From contig CAKTYE010000010.1 of NCBI GenBank assembly GCA_934631985.1, positions 1 through 50,659 of the forward strand: DNA of 50,659 nucleotides, in the 5' to 3' direction. Shown here piece by piece: positions 24,836 through 33,742 of this stretch (position 1 is its first letter; each line of letters begins with the position of its first letter). The stretch comes from an uncultured Clostridia bacterium. GTDB taxonomy: Bacteria; Bacillota; Clostridia; Christensenellales; Aristaeellaceae. A model generated the notes under the pieces. That model made no database searches. It was not told the origin of the DNA and saw only the letters and a program-made list of their open reading frames with translations. A program made the position numbers and the translations under genes.

Positions 24836-25246
24836 ATGGCAAAGATTGTCGACCGAGGAAGGACGGTTCAGATCCTTCAGTTCGTGCGTGAGTTTTCGTG
24901 CGTACATGGATTCGGACCGACGATCCGCGAGATTGCGGAAGGCGTCGGCCTGCGATCAACCTCCACCGTTGTCGGCTATCTGGACAGGATGACGCGGGAC
25001 GGACTTATTACTTCGATTCCGAGTATCCCACGCAGCATCCGTGTGGTTGAGCAGAATCTGACCGAGGACGCCTGCGAGGATGGCAGCTCACTTGTATGCT
25101 GCAAGTTCAAATTTCCCGAGGGTACTTATCCCATGAGCATCATTGCGATGGTGGCTGACGGTGACCGGAACAACATGGTTCCTATTCAGGCTGAAAAAGC
25201 GGAAATCCTACGAACAAGTGGCAAGCATACCGAATTAGCGAGGTGA
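24836..25246 (+). CDS. LexA-like DNA-binding protein lacking the peptidase domain
   Basis: 136 residues. Residues 1-70 are a winged-helix LexA DNA-binding domain (GFGPTIREIAEGVGLRSTST, then LDRMTRDGLI). The remaining 65 residues do not show the Ser-Lys self-cleaving peptidase. It could compete with host LexA, or be inactivated by another route. Its stop overlaps the ribosome site of the next gene. Confidence 0.8.
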   Translation: MAKIVDRGRTVQILQFVREFSCVHGFGPTIREIAEGVGLRSTSTVVGYLDRMTRDGLITSIPSIPRSIRVVEQNLTEDACEDGSSLVCCKFKFPEGTYPMSIIAMVADGDRNNMVPIQAEKAEILRTSGKHTELAR

Positions 25247-25251
25247 ACAGC

Positions 25252-25797
25252 ATGGAAAACACGACAAGGCGGCTACCAGCTCGAAACGCACGACGGTGTG
25301 CATTTACCGGCTACCGGCCATACAAGATGCCCTTTGGCTATGATGAAGAATCGCCGCTTGGGCTGGACTTCAAGAAGCGCCTGCGCGAAACCATAGAGGT
25401 ATTGATCCTGCAAGGGTACAAACACATGATTTCTGGCGGTGCACAGGGCATGGATATTATGGCTGCAGAAACCGTCATCGACTTGCAAAAGGACTATCCG
25501 GATGTTACACTTGAGATAGCAATTCCCTTTGAAGATCAGGCGAAGAAGTGGCCCGAGGAGTACAGGACGCGGTGGCAACGGTGTATTGACGCAGCAGATA
25601 TGCTGACCGTCGTTTCGCATAAGTACACTAAGAACTGCCTGAACGCCCGCAACCGTTACATCGTGCAGCAGGCCGATCTGCTGCTGGCCTGCTTCGATGG
25701 GAAGGAAGGCGGCACCAAGAATACGGTCGAGTACGCACGGCGATTCGGTTGCCCTGTGTGCCTGATCCCGCCAGTCAAGACGCCCAAATCCGCATAA
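25252..25797 (+). CDS. SLOG-domain protein (DUF1273/YpsA-like)
   Basis: 181 residues with a Rossmann-like SLOG fold: CAFTGYRPYKMPFG near residue 15, YKHMISGGAQGMDIMAAE near 59-75, and ARNRYIVQQADLLLACFDG near 132. SLOG proteins bind nucleotide-derived ligands and often occur in stress or conflict loci. The ATG at 25252 follows a GAGGTGA site. Confidence 0.85.
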   Translation: MENTTRRLPARNARRCAFTGYRPYKMPFGYDEESPLGLDFKKRLRETIEVLILQGYKHMISGGAQGMDIMAAETVIDLQKDYPDVTLEIAIPFEDQAKKWPEEYRTRWQRCIDAADMLTVVSHKYTKNCLNARNRYIVQQADLLLACFDGKEGGTKNTVEYARRFGCPVCLIPPVKTPKSA

Positions 25798-25810
25798 AGA
25801 GGTGGCTCGC

Positions 25811-26407
25811 ATGTGTGGTCGATACTACATTGCCGAAGATGACGTGACTGAAGAGATGGCTCGTATCATCGAGGAGATCAATCGGAAGAAAACCCCAGAA
25901 GGGATGAAAACCTCCGGCGAGGTTTTTCCATCCGACATAGTACCCGTACTTGCGAATAGCCGCCATCAGGATGTACAGCCCTTCGCCATGCACTGGGGCT
26001 ACACTTTCCCGAACAGCAAGCCGGTCATCAATGCCCGTGCCGAAACTGCTGCCATCAAGCCGATGTTCAAAGATGGCATGAAGCAGCGGCGATGCTTGAT
26101 TTCCGCCAGCAATTATTTCGAGTGGGAGCGCCGCCCGGACGGTAGAAAGGTGAAGTATGCCATTCGCCCGGAGCACTCTAGTATGTTGTACCTGGCAGGC
26201 ATCTACCACCTGGAAAAACACGAGAACGTGATCGTCCCGGCGTTTACTGTCCTGACCCGCGAGGCTTCACTAGGAATCTCGTTTATCCATGACCGGATGC
26301 CGGTTATCCTGCCATCGGAAATCATCACCGACTGGCTGGACAGCCGCAATGATGCTGTTGAGGTCGTCCAGGCGGCGATGCTGGATATGGAATACCAGCC
26401 TGCGTAA
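25811..26407 (+). CDS. SRAP protein (YedK/HMCES family)
   Basis: Caps abasic sites in single-stranded DNA with a covalent thiazolidine link. The family needs Cys2 after Met removal, so the ATG at 25811 (MCGRYYIAEDD) is the right start. Also visible are NARAETAAIKPMF near residue 75, the SNYFEWE motif near 102 with the conserved Glu, and HDRMPVILP near 157 with the active-site His. The family is often linked to SOS genes, as here. Confidence 0.92.
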   Translation: MCGRYYIAEDDVTEEMARIIEEINRKKTPEGMKTSGEVFPSDIVPVLANSRHQDVQPFAMHWGYTFPNSKPVINARAETAAIKPMFKDGMKQRRCLISASNYFEWERRPDGRKVKYAIRPEHSSMLYLAGIYHLEKHENVIVPAFTVLTREASLGISFIHDRMPVILPSEIITDWLDSRNDAVEVVQAAMLDMEYQPA

Positions 26408-26425
26408 CCTCACCATATCAAAAGA

Positions 26426-26447
26426 GCCCGCCGAGCTGGCGGGCTTT
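26426..26447 (+). terminator. Intrinsic terminator after SRAP gene
   Basis: GCCCGCC-GAGCT-GGCGGGC followed by TTT lies between the converging SRAP and sigma-like genes. It may serve both directions. Confidence 0.7.
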
Positions 26448-26451
26448 ATCG

Positions 26452-26976
26452 TTAGTGCAGGAGCTCCTCCAATTCAGCACGATGTGCGCGGATGAGGTCG
26501 TCCATTTTCCTGATTCGCGGGTTCAACGTAGATTGCGAGATACCCCCAAGGGCCTGTGCAATTTCGCGTTGAGTGTAGTTTTGCGCCCGCATCTGAAAGA
26601 CCTTTGCGCCGTCAGGGATGACCTCGTCGAGCTGACGGTACAGTTCCTCCAGCAGCAGTTTGTCGGCAACGACATCCTCCATACTGAGGGCGGTGTTGCT
26701 TAAGTCGGGTGTTTCCTTCTCACATTGATCGCCGAGCACCTTGTGAAGTGAAAGCATCCTGAAGCCTTCCTGATACCAGCGGCAGGTCAAACAGTCGCCG
26801 GAACAGCGACGGTAATCAGGTTGCCCACATTTCCCATCACGTCTGGCGTTATAGCGCTGCTTGTTCCTGTAATGCCTGTCAAATTCTGCCGTCTCATGAG
26901 AGACCGCAACAGAGGCCTTACCAATGCAGATATACTCGTTTTTACCGTTTTGAACCTTGCTTTGCCTGTTTGTCAT
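26452..26976 (-). CDS. Sigma-like mobile-element regulator, paralogue 2
   Basis: 174 residues, closely related to the 22946-23440 protein: ARRDGKCGQPDYRRCSGDC near residue 44, a VVADKLLLEELYRQLDEVIP segment near 104, and the HTH YTQREIAQALGGISQSTLN near 134. A GGAGG site precedes the ATG. Two copies in one window suggest two stacked mobile elements or a duplication. Confidence 0.8.
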   Translation of the reverse strand: MTNRQSKVQNGKNEYICIGKASVAVSHETAEFDRHYRNKQRYNARRDGKCGQPDYRRCSGDCLTCRWYQEGFRMLSLHKVLGDQCEKETPDLSNTALSMEDVVADKLLLEELYRQLDEVIPDGAKVFQMRAQNYTQREIAQALGGISQSTLNPRIRKMDDLIRAHRAELEELLH

Positions 26977-26997
26977 GACTGACCTCCATCGATTTCT

Positions 26998-27071
26998 CGA
27001 AACGGAGGCAGTTCACAGACAGCTTAAGGTATCAAAACCAAACCGCAGTCCGGATGGATCGCTCCGTTTCG
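26998..27071. repeat. Inverted repeat upstream of sigma-like gene 2
   Basis: CGAAACGGAG (26998-27007) pairs perfectly with CTCCGTTTCG (27062-27071). It lies in a gene-free stretch of 388 bp (26977-27364) that also holds the promoter at 27210 and the 10-bp repeats at 27312. It may be a regulatory site; no gene is seen. Confidence 0.55.
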
Positions 27072-27209
27072 GATTGCAGCTGCCTGTTCAGTAGTCAGCT
27101 GTGAGTGCTGAATTGTTATGGGACACAAAGCACTGAACCACCACTGGCCAAGTGGTGTACTTGTGACCCGTTCGGGATGGCTCTTGTATTTACAATCGTG
27201 AATTTCAAA

Positions 27210-27238
27210 TTGACATTTGCAGAAAATCCATTTATAAT
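27210..27238 (+). promoter_or_regulatory. Consensus sigma-70-type promoter of the defence island
   Basis: TTGACA (27210-27215), a 17-bp spacer and TATAAT (27233-27238) form a perfect vegetative promoter. Transcription would start near 27245, about 120 nt before the ABC-3C operon. Confidence 0.9.
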
Positions 27239-27311
27239 GGTGATAGACGATTTCTTCACGATTGCTTACCTAACCCGCAAAATCATGATAGCAAATTGCT
27301 CTTTTGAAACC

Positions 27312-27338
27312 TCGGACTGATTCGGACTTGCTCGGACT
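27312..27338 (+). repeat. Three TCGGACT repeats with exact 10-bp spacing
   Basis: TCGGACT starts at 27312, 27322 and 27332, one helical turn apart, between the promoter and the ribosome binding site. The layout suggests binding sites for a regulator, perhaps the HTH protein at 30563 (inference). Confidence 0.75.
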
Positions 27339-27364
27339 GTGGCGTACCAGAAGGAGTGGTGAAT

Positions 27365-28294
27365 TTGACACTCGCGGAGTACCTAAACATGACCCAACCG
27401 TTCTATGCGGAAGGCGCTGAGAGTGCAGATTTTCTCATTCGCCTATTTGAATTAGCCGTAAAAGACGAAGTATCGGATATTTGTTCCGCACTGGACCTCT
27501 CTAGGGACTTTGTGGGTCGGCTTTGCACGGGGAAGAAGAGCATGCCGGCGAGTTCGGCTGGCTTTATGACCAGCAATTTGGATGAGAAAAAAATAAAAGT
27601 ATTTTATCGCGAGCATACAACGGATGCTGCGGTCAGAATATTGGCTCCTCAAATTCGAGAAAAGCTAGGAATTGCGTGCAAAGATTCTATCCCGTCGGTC
27701 TCGAATGCGTGCGCTGAGGGATTTATTAATATCCTGGTTGAATGCGCAACGAAACAGAAAAAGGTGGAAAAAAGCGTGCCCGATAACATATCAGACACGC
27801 TTCAAACTATAGAATCGCTGATTGGCACGCTTCCTAAACCGCCCGTTCAGGAGCCGCCGGATACGCCGCGAGAAGATGAGAAAGCATATATTTCAGAGCT
27901 ATGTTTGGCTTATGCGGAACACGAAAAGAAAGAAATCACAGAAGGGTCTATCGCAAGCTATCCTGCCTACGCAGAAGACCTGAAACAGAGACGGATAGAT
28001 TATTTTGCTGCGGAGGCGGTTAATAGAGGCCTGCAAGAACTGAAGAGCAAGCATCTTAGAGGACAGTTTGATGTTTTGAAGGACGAGATGCTTACTGGTG
28101 TTCGTGGGACAAGCCTAAGAAAGTATGATGATGGATACGAACGTATGCTTGAGGTTATGGATCGAGCTGTCATCGTTCCCTTGTCGCAGTACATCCTGTC
28201 CCAATCGCCATACTGGATCAGCAACCACATCAGAATGGGCGTTTGCCATTATCTGGTTAATGACCAAAAGCTAAGGTGGGTGGCATCAAAATGA
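27365..28294 (+). CDS. ABC-three-component system, effector/N-terminal component
   Basis: About 309 residues. The C-terminal third has a helical pattern shared by ABC-3C first components: LRKYDDGYERMLEVMDRAVI, then SQSPYWISNHIRMGVCHYLV. The N-terminal part (1-100) is helical, of unknown type, and probably specifies the effector. TTG at 27365 is preferred as start because AAGGAG (27351-27356) is eight bases upstream; GTG at 27359 is too near. It overlaps the middle component by 4 bp (ATGA). Confidence 0.65.
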   Translation: MTLAEYLNMTQPFYAEGAESADFLIRLFELAVKDEVSDICSALDLSRDFVGRLCTGKKSMPASSAGFMTSNLDEKKIKVFYREHTTDAAVRILAPQIREKLGIACKDSIPSVSNACAEGFINILVECATKQKKVEKSVPDNISDTLQTIESLIGTLPKPPVQEPPDTPREDEKAYISELCLAYAEHEKKEITEGSIASYPAYAEDLKQRRIDYFAAEAVNRGLQELKSKHLRGQFDVLKDEMLTGVRGTSLRKYDDGYERMLEVMDRAVIVPLSQYILSQSPYWISNHIRMGVCHYLVNDQKLRWVASK

Positions 28295-28740
28295 CAGAGT
28301 TGCTTGGATCAGAATACGAAATGGCGTTACGTTACTTGCTCTTGCTGAACAAAGCAGCTGCTATTTCGTGTGAGCAAGTATGTTCCTTAGATTATATGGC
28401 AACGTATGCCGATGATTTTGGGCTGGAGTATGAGAACATTAATGGCTGTAGTCCGTATCGATTCGGCGAGTATCCTATCCGTAGATGCCGAGCAGATGAG
28501 GTGCTCAGACAATTGGTCTTAAGAGGCTTGGTTGAGGTCGATGCCACAAACGACGGATTGGTTTATAGAATAAGCTCTGCTGGAACAGCTTTCTGCCGTA
28601 GGCTCCACAGTGTCTATGCAACTGATTATAGCTTGTGCGTGGCTATGGTGTTGGGAAAATACGGGAGCTATGATGCTGATCGGCTTAATGCACTGGTGCT
28701 GGCATTCGTCGATAAAATGACCAAGGAGGGATGTTCGTGA
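28291..28740 (+). CDS. ABC-three-component system, middle component
   Basis: 149 residues. A small winged-helix-like protein of the kind found between effector and ATPase in ABC-3C loci, opening with MALRYLLLLNKAAA near residue 9 and including LRQLVLRGLVEV near 70. Both neighbours overlap it, so stoichiometric co-translation is likely. It is assigned mainly by context and by size. Confidence 0.65.
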   Translation: MTELLGSEYEMALRYLLLLNKAAAISCEQVCSLDYMATYADDFGLEYENINGCSPYRFGEYPIRRCRADEVLRQLVLRGLVEVDATNDGLVYRISSAGTAFCRRLHSVYATDYSLCVAMVLGKYGSYDADRLNALVLAFVDKMTKEGCS

Positions 28741-30563
28741 ATCACTTTTATATCAAGCGTGTCATTGTTACTGGTATTGATCATGAACCATCCATCGTTG
28801 AGTTTAGCGATGGGCTGAATTTGGTCGTAGGACCTTCAAACTCAGGCAAAAGCCATATTATGAAGTGTATTGATTACATGTTTGGTTTTGCAGAATCTGC
28901 TAAACATCCCTTTTCATTTAATATGAACTGGGGTTATACACATATTAAGATGGTTTTGGAAACTGCGCATGGCACGGTCATCCTCAGCCGGAAAATCGGA
29001 GAGAAAACAATCGATGTGAGTGGAACGGATACTTCGATCTCTCCCGGCAAGTACGGTGTTGGGAACACCAAAAATAGTATTAATTCTTTATGGCTAAAGC
29101 TGGTTGGAATAGATGATGAACACCAGGTTATTTCAAAAAAATCTGGTGATACACAGAGCCTCACATGGCGTAGTATCATGCATCTGTTCTTCGTGCCACA
29201 GGGAGATGCTGCACGCACTACATCTGTATTGCTTGGAACTCACGGGGTTTCACCAACCCCATCGCAGTCCTCCTTGCTCTTTTTGCTTACAGGACAAGAT
29301 GCAATAAAGCCGCCTAAAGAGGAGTCTAAGGAGACAAAGGCAGCTCGAAAAGACTCTGTCATTGCGTTTATCAAGAAGATGCTTCAGCGAATTGAAGAGC
29401 GAATTGAAGAACTTGATAAGGAACAAGAGTCCCATCCGCTGCCGGATATAGAAAAACAAATTACGGCAGTAAATGAAGCAATCGCAAAGATTCAAACCGA
29501 AATCGACAGTTGTGTTCGTCAAAGCAAAGGATTGATGCAGCGTATATACGAAGAAAACGGACGGGTTAGTGAATTCAATGCCATACTTGGGAGTTTTGAT
29601 ACACTCAAGGCGCAATACCAAATAGACATTGATAGGCTTGCTTTCATTCTTGATGGTGAACAATGCGAAGATCCTGAAATAGTGCTTACGCAGTGCCCTA
29701 TTTGTCATAGCGCAGTGCCTGCCCATAAGCATACTTCAATCAATCAAGCTGCACGTGCAGATCTGACTCACATTGCGTCGCATCTTCAAGAATTAGATAA
29801 GGCATATAAAGATACTCTTGAAAAGAAGACGGCAGTGGAAAAGACTGTTCAAGAGCTGGAAGGGCAACGCCAGCAGGTCGATATGTATGTGGCACATACA
29901 TTGTCACCGCAACTGCATGGTTTAAAGCACCAGATAGATGAGTATCGTGTGTGCATTCAGCATGCACAAGAAATGGAAACTATAAAAGCAGAGAAAACCA
30001 TGTATGAGGTTGATTTATTTGAATGGGAGAACAAGCCCGAGGAAACGCCTCAGAACAGCGTGGATGTTACAGATGGATTTACCTATGGCATTCTTGAAAA
30101 GCTGAATTCGAAGGTTTCGGAAATCTTGAAGGCCATTCATTTTCCGGGCTATGCCTCTGTTCGGTTTGACAAGGATACCTTTGACTTTACGATTCAGGAT
30201 ATGCCCAAAGATACGACAAACGGAGGCGGATTCTGCGGCGTATTGAATGCAGCTGAACTTCTTGCACTTCGAGAGGTGCTGCATGAATATGGAAAGCATG
30301 AGATCGGAATTCTTCTGTTGGATTCTGCGCTAACGCAGCTGTCAGAATCTGTGCATACGGGCAAAGGCGCTGTTATCCGTGACGGGTTGATCGAGTACAT
30401 GATTGCTCATCAGGATATTGGTCAAATTATTATGATTGAGCAGCGTGATAAAATACCCGATTGGGTGGTTGATTCCCCAAAATGTAAAGTCATCGAGTTT
30501 ACAAAGTCTAGAGAAATTGGCCAGTGGGGATTCCTAAACGACGTTTATGAGGAGAACACTTAA
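28737..30563 (+). CDS. ABC-three-component ATPase, DUF3732
   Basis: About 609 residues, SMC/Rad50-like. Walker A GPSNSGKS sits near residue 36, followed by a long coiled coil from about 200 to 430 interrupted by a zinc-hook-like CPICHSAVPAH near 323. A C-terminal head carries FCGVLNAAELLALREVL and Walker B-like GILLLDSALTQL near 525, where Ser replaces the usual Glu, as is common in DUF3732. The GTG at 28737 overlaps the upstream stop and has AAGGAGGG at a good distance. Role: ATP-dependent DNA or effector control in defence (established for the class by comparative genomics). Confidence 0.85.
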   Translation: MNHFYIKRVIVTGIDHEPSIVEFSDGLNLVVGPSNSGKSHIMKCIDYMFGFAESAKHPFSFNMNWGYTHIKMVLETAHGTVILSRKIGEKTIDVSGTDTSISPGKYGVGNTKNSINSLWLKLVGIDDEHQVISKKSGDTQSLTWRSIMHLFFVPQGDAARTTSVLLGTHGVSPTPSQSSLLFLLTGQDAIKPPKEESKETKAARKDSVIAFIKKMLQRIEERIEELDKEQESHPLPDIEKQITAVNEAIAKIQTEIDSCVRQSKGLMQRIYEENGRVSEFNAILGSFDTLKAQYQIDIDRLAFILDGEQCEDPEIVLTQCPICHSAVPAHKHTSINQAARADLTHIASHLQELDKAYKDTLEKKTAVEKTVQELEGQRQQVDMYVAHTLSPQLHGLKHQIDEYRVCIQHAQEMETIKAEKTMYEVDLFEWENKPEETPQNSVDVTDGFTYGILEKLNSKVSEILKAIHFPGYASVRFDKDTFDFTIQDMPKDTTNGGGFCGVLNAAELLALREVLHEYGKHEIGILLLDSALTQLSESVHTGKGAVIRDGLIEYMIAHQDIGQIIMIEQRDKIPDWVVDSPKCKVIEFTKSREIGQWGFLNDVYEENT

Positions 30564-30787
30564 TGTACATCACCTATAAGAAGCTGTGGCACCTATTACT
30601 AGATAAGGGTATGTCGCGTCAAGATTTGCGCCTTAAGACAGGGCTGAGCACGGCTTCCCTTGCAAAGCTCAGTAAGGGAGAAAACATTACGACAGATGTA
30701 CTCTTGCGTATATGTGAAGCCCTAGACTGCAATATTACGGATATCATGGAGACGGTTCGAGATGAGGATGAAATCGGAAATGACTGA
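30563..30787 (+). CDS. Small Cro/C1-type HTH protein
   Basis: 74 residues, an almost pure helix-turn-helix domain: MSRQDLRLKTGLSTASLAKL near residue 14, then VLLRICEALDCNITDIMETV. The ATG overlaps the upstream stop (TAATG). Related to YozG/HTH_26 proteins. Likely the local regulator of the defence island, sited between the ABC-3C operon and the four large genes. Confidence 0.85.
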   Translation: MYITYKKLWHLLLDKGMSRQDLRLKTGLSTASLAKLSKGENITTDVLLRICEALDCNITDIMETVRDEDEIGND

Positions 30788-30871
30788 ACAACTCATCGCA
30801 CTTGGACTGTTAGACGTACAAAAACTGCTGAACTGTATGTAACAACATGAGGTACATAGGAGGCTAAAAAG

Positions 30872-33742
30872 ATGGCTGATTTTGCCCCGGGTATGCGTGT
30901 TATCATCCGCGATGAAGAGTGGATGATCAAGAAATGCGATACCAATAGCTTTGGATATACCACATTGCAATGTATTGGCATCTCGCCCCTTGTCAAGGAT
31001 AAGGCCGCTTATTTCTTGAGCGATCTTGAAACTATTGAAATTGTTGATCCCACAAAGACAAAGCTGGTCATTGACGATTCGCCCCACTATAATCGTGCTC
31101 GTTTGTATGTAGAAAGCCAATGGAGGCAGCAGATTCCAACAGATACCGCATTACATATTGGGCATCATGCGGTTATGAACGTTATTCCGTACCAGTTGGA
31201 GCCAGCAAAGGTTAGCCTCAAGCGACCCAAACAGCGCATTCTTATTGCTGACGCTGTAGGTCTTGGTAAAACGCTTGAAGCTGGCATCCTCATGAGCGAG
31301 TTGATCGCACGCGGCAAGGGACAACGTATCCTTGTTGTCACCGTCAAGAGTATGATGAATCAGTTCCAGAAAGAAATGTGGGAGCGATTCACAATTCCTC
31401 TGATCAGTCTGGATTCTGCTGCGATCCAGCGAATCCGGCGAGATATGCCCGCTAACCATAATCCGTTTCATTATTATGATAAGACCATCGTATCCATCGA
31501 TACGATTAAGCGCGATGTGGAGTATCGCACACATCTTGAAAACGCCTGGTGGGATATCATAGTGATCGATGAGGCCCACAACGTTGCTCGCCGAGGAAAT
31601 CATATTGCACAGCGTGCGCGTCTAGCCAATCTGTTAGCTTCACGGAGCGACACGCTGATTATGCTGTCTGCAACGCCTCATGATGGTAGTGCGCGTTCGT
31701 TTGCCAGCTTGATGAACATGCTGGATCCGACAGCAATTCCTGATCCGGACGATTACACAGAGAAGGACATTAAGGACAGTTCGGAAGACATCAAGGGCTT
31801 GTTTATGCGTCGCTTTAAAAAGGATATCCAGGATCAGACTGATGGTAAGTTTATGGAGCGGCATGTTGCACAGGAAGAGTGCTGGGCAAGTGCAAGAGAA
31901 GAAGCGGCGCTTGATGCCTTTGTTGCGCTGGAACACTTGATGAACGGTGAAGGCGGCAGTGGCCTAAAGAATATGATTTTCAAAAAGGCTTTGTTTTCAA
32001 GCCCTGCTGCATGCATGAAGAGCCTTGATATCCGCATGAAGAAACTTAATGACAATTTCTCAGATGTGGCTATGCAGGAAAAGAAAGCGCTTGATTCTTT
32101 GTATCATGCTCTTGCGTTGATTGAGCCACAGGATTTTTCTCGGTATATGAGACTGCTGGGGCTTTTGAAGGACGCAAATTATGGTTGGAATCCGAAAGCG
32201 GTGGATGATCGCTTGGTGATTTTTACTGAACGCATTGAAACGATGCGCTGGTTGAAGGAACACCTACAGCAGGATCTGAAGCTCCCGGCGAAATCTGTTC
32301 AGGAAATCCATGGTGGAATGAGTGATATTGAGCAGCAAAAGATCGTAGAGGACTTTGGCCGTGATGACTCTCCTATTCGGGTACTGGTTGCCTCGGATGT
32401 TGCCAGCGAAGGCCTTAACCTCCATTATCTGTGCCATCGCATGATCCACTTTGATATTCCGTGGTCTTTGATGGTGTTCCAGCAGCGGAATGGTCGTATC
32501 GACCGTTATGGCCAGACGAAAGAGCCGGACATTCGATACATGGTCATTCGAACCCAGAATGAGAAGATCCGTGGTGATATCCGTATCCTTGAGGTTCTAA
32601 TCCGCAAGGAGGAACAAGCCAATAAGAATATTGGTGATCCTGCGCTCTTGATGAATGTATATGATGCTGCAAAAGAAGAGGAGATTACTGCGCAGGCAAT
32701 GGAACAGGGAGATGCTGATGCCTTTGATGCGCAGCTTACGGTTGATGAAGATTTTGACATCTTCAGCTTCTTTGACGAGGGCGGTTTTGAGGAAGAAAAT
32801 GGAGAAAAGCAGACGGAAACGGATCTGGGAACCGTCGAAGATGCGACGCTCATGACAGATATGGATTATCTGTTTGATACGTTCTCCTACATGAGCCAGC
32901 AACAGCGATATAGCGTTAGCAAGATGACAAGCGTTGATGGTGTTGAAATCGGACTCACCGATGATATGCGGAGACGCTGGAAGAATGTCATGCCTGATGA
33001 AGCTTTGCCTTCAGATGGTTTCCTGCGTTTGAGTCCTAATAGAGATTTCTGTGCACAGGAGAATCGCAAGAGCTTGCAAAACGCTCTATCTGAAGATGCG
33101 TGGCCTGCCGTGCATTATCTTTGGAAACTGCACCCCATCATGCAGTGGGCGAATGATAAAGCAGGTCAGTTCTTTGGTCGTCAGGAAGCACCGCTTATTG
33201 GAGTCCCTGGAAAATTGGAAAGTAACGAACAGATATACTGTATCGCAGGACTTATTCCGAACAGACGCAGCACACCATTGGTTGATGAGTGGTTTGCGTT
33301 GCGCTATCGTGATGGACGATTCGTTGGGAAGATGTCCATGGCAGAGGCTGTTGCTGCTACAGGTTTTGATAAGGGCAACCTTCCGAATATCGGCGGCATG
33401 ACAGAGGAGGCGGTAAGTGCTTGTGAAGGATTGCTTTCGGATGTTGTTACCCAAGCACGCGCCATTATGAGCGAGAGCTGTGATGCGTACAGAAAGAAAA
33501 CAGAGGATCCGATATACAACGAATTACAGAAGCTCGAGGATTTGAAGGATCGCCATATGCATCATGTGTGGGAAAAATACGAGCAACTTTCTATGTTTGG
33601 CAAAGAACGCAAGCGCGATCAAGAAGTTCGCCATATTGACGAGCTGTTTGCTGAGTTTTTTACCTGGGTGAAAGAGAGCATGGAGATCCAAGATAATCCC
33701 TATATCCGCGTCGTTGCGGTATTTACGGGGGTGAAAGCATGA
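30872..33742 (+). CDS. SNF2-family helicase, DrmD-like
   Basis: 956 residues. SF2/SNF2 motifs: I ADAVGLGKTLEAGILMSEL near residue 128, II VIDEAHN near 230, III MLSATPHDGS near 268, V ASDVASEGLNLHYLCHR near 508, and VI QQRNGRIDRYGQ near 538. Gene order before an adenine methylase and a DUF1998 helicase resembles DrmD of class 1 DISARM, a remodeller that discriminates or degrades phage DNA. It has an AGGAGG site 12 nt upstream, and its stop overlaps the methylase start (ATGA). Confidence 0.8.
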   Translation: MADFAPGMRVIIRDEEWMIKKCDTNSFGYTTLQCIGISPLVKDKAAYFLSDLETIEIVDPTKTKLVIDDSPHYNRARLYVESQWRQQIPTDTALHIGHHAVMNVIPYQLEPAKVSLKRPKQRILIADAVGLGKTLEAGILMSELIARGKGQRILVVTVKSMMNQFQKEMWERFTIPLISLDSAAIQRIRRDMPANHNPFHYYDKTIVSIDTIKRDVEYRTHLENAWWDIIVIDEAHNVARRGNHIAQRARLANLLASRSDTLIMLSATPHDGSARSFASLMNMLDPTAIPDPDDYTEKDIKDSSEDIKGLFMRRFKKDIQDQTDGKFMERHVAQEECWASAREEAALDAFVALEHLMNGEGGSGLKNMIFKKALFSSPAACMKSLDIRMKKLNDNFSDVAMQEKKALDSLYHALALIEPQDFSRYMRLLGLLKDANYGWNPKAVDDRLVIFTERIETMRWLKEHLQQDLKLPAKSVQEIHGGMSDIEQQKIVEDFGRDDSPIRVLVASDVASEGLNLHYLCHRMIHFDIPWSLMVFQQRNGRIDRYGQTKEPDIRYMVIRTQNEKIRGDIRILEVLIRKEEQANKNIGDPALLMNVYDAAKEEEITAQAMEQGDADAFDAQLTVDEDFDIFSFFDEGGFEEENGEKQTETDLGTVEDATLMTDMDYLFDTFSYMSQQQRYSVSKMTSVDGVEIGLTDDMRRRWKNVMPDEALPSDGFLRLSPNRDFCAQENRKSLQNALSEDAWPAVHYLWKLHPIMQWANDKAGQFFGRQEAPLIGVPGKLESNEQIYCIAGLIPNRRSTPLVDEWFALRYRDGRFVGKMSMAEAVAATGFDKGNLPNIGGMTEEAVSACEGLLSDVVTQARAIMSESCDAYRKKTEDPIYNELQKLEDLKDRHMHHVWEKYEQLSMFGKERKRDQEVRHIDELFAEFFTWVKESMEIQDNPYIRVVAVFTGVKA

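Noticed and set aside
27105..27320. 71-codon open frame upstream of the ABC-3C genes
   Set aside because: It overlaps the consensus promoter, lacks a ribosome site and has no family resemblance.
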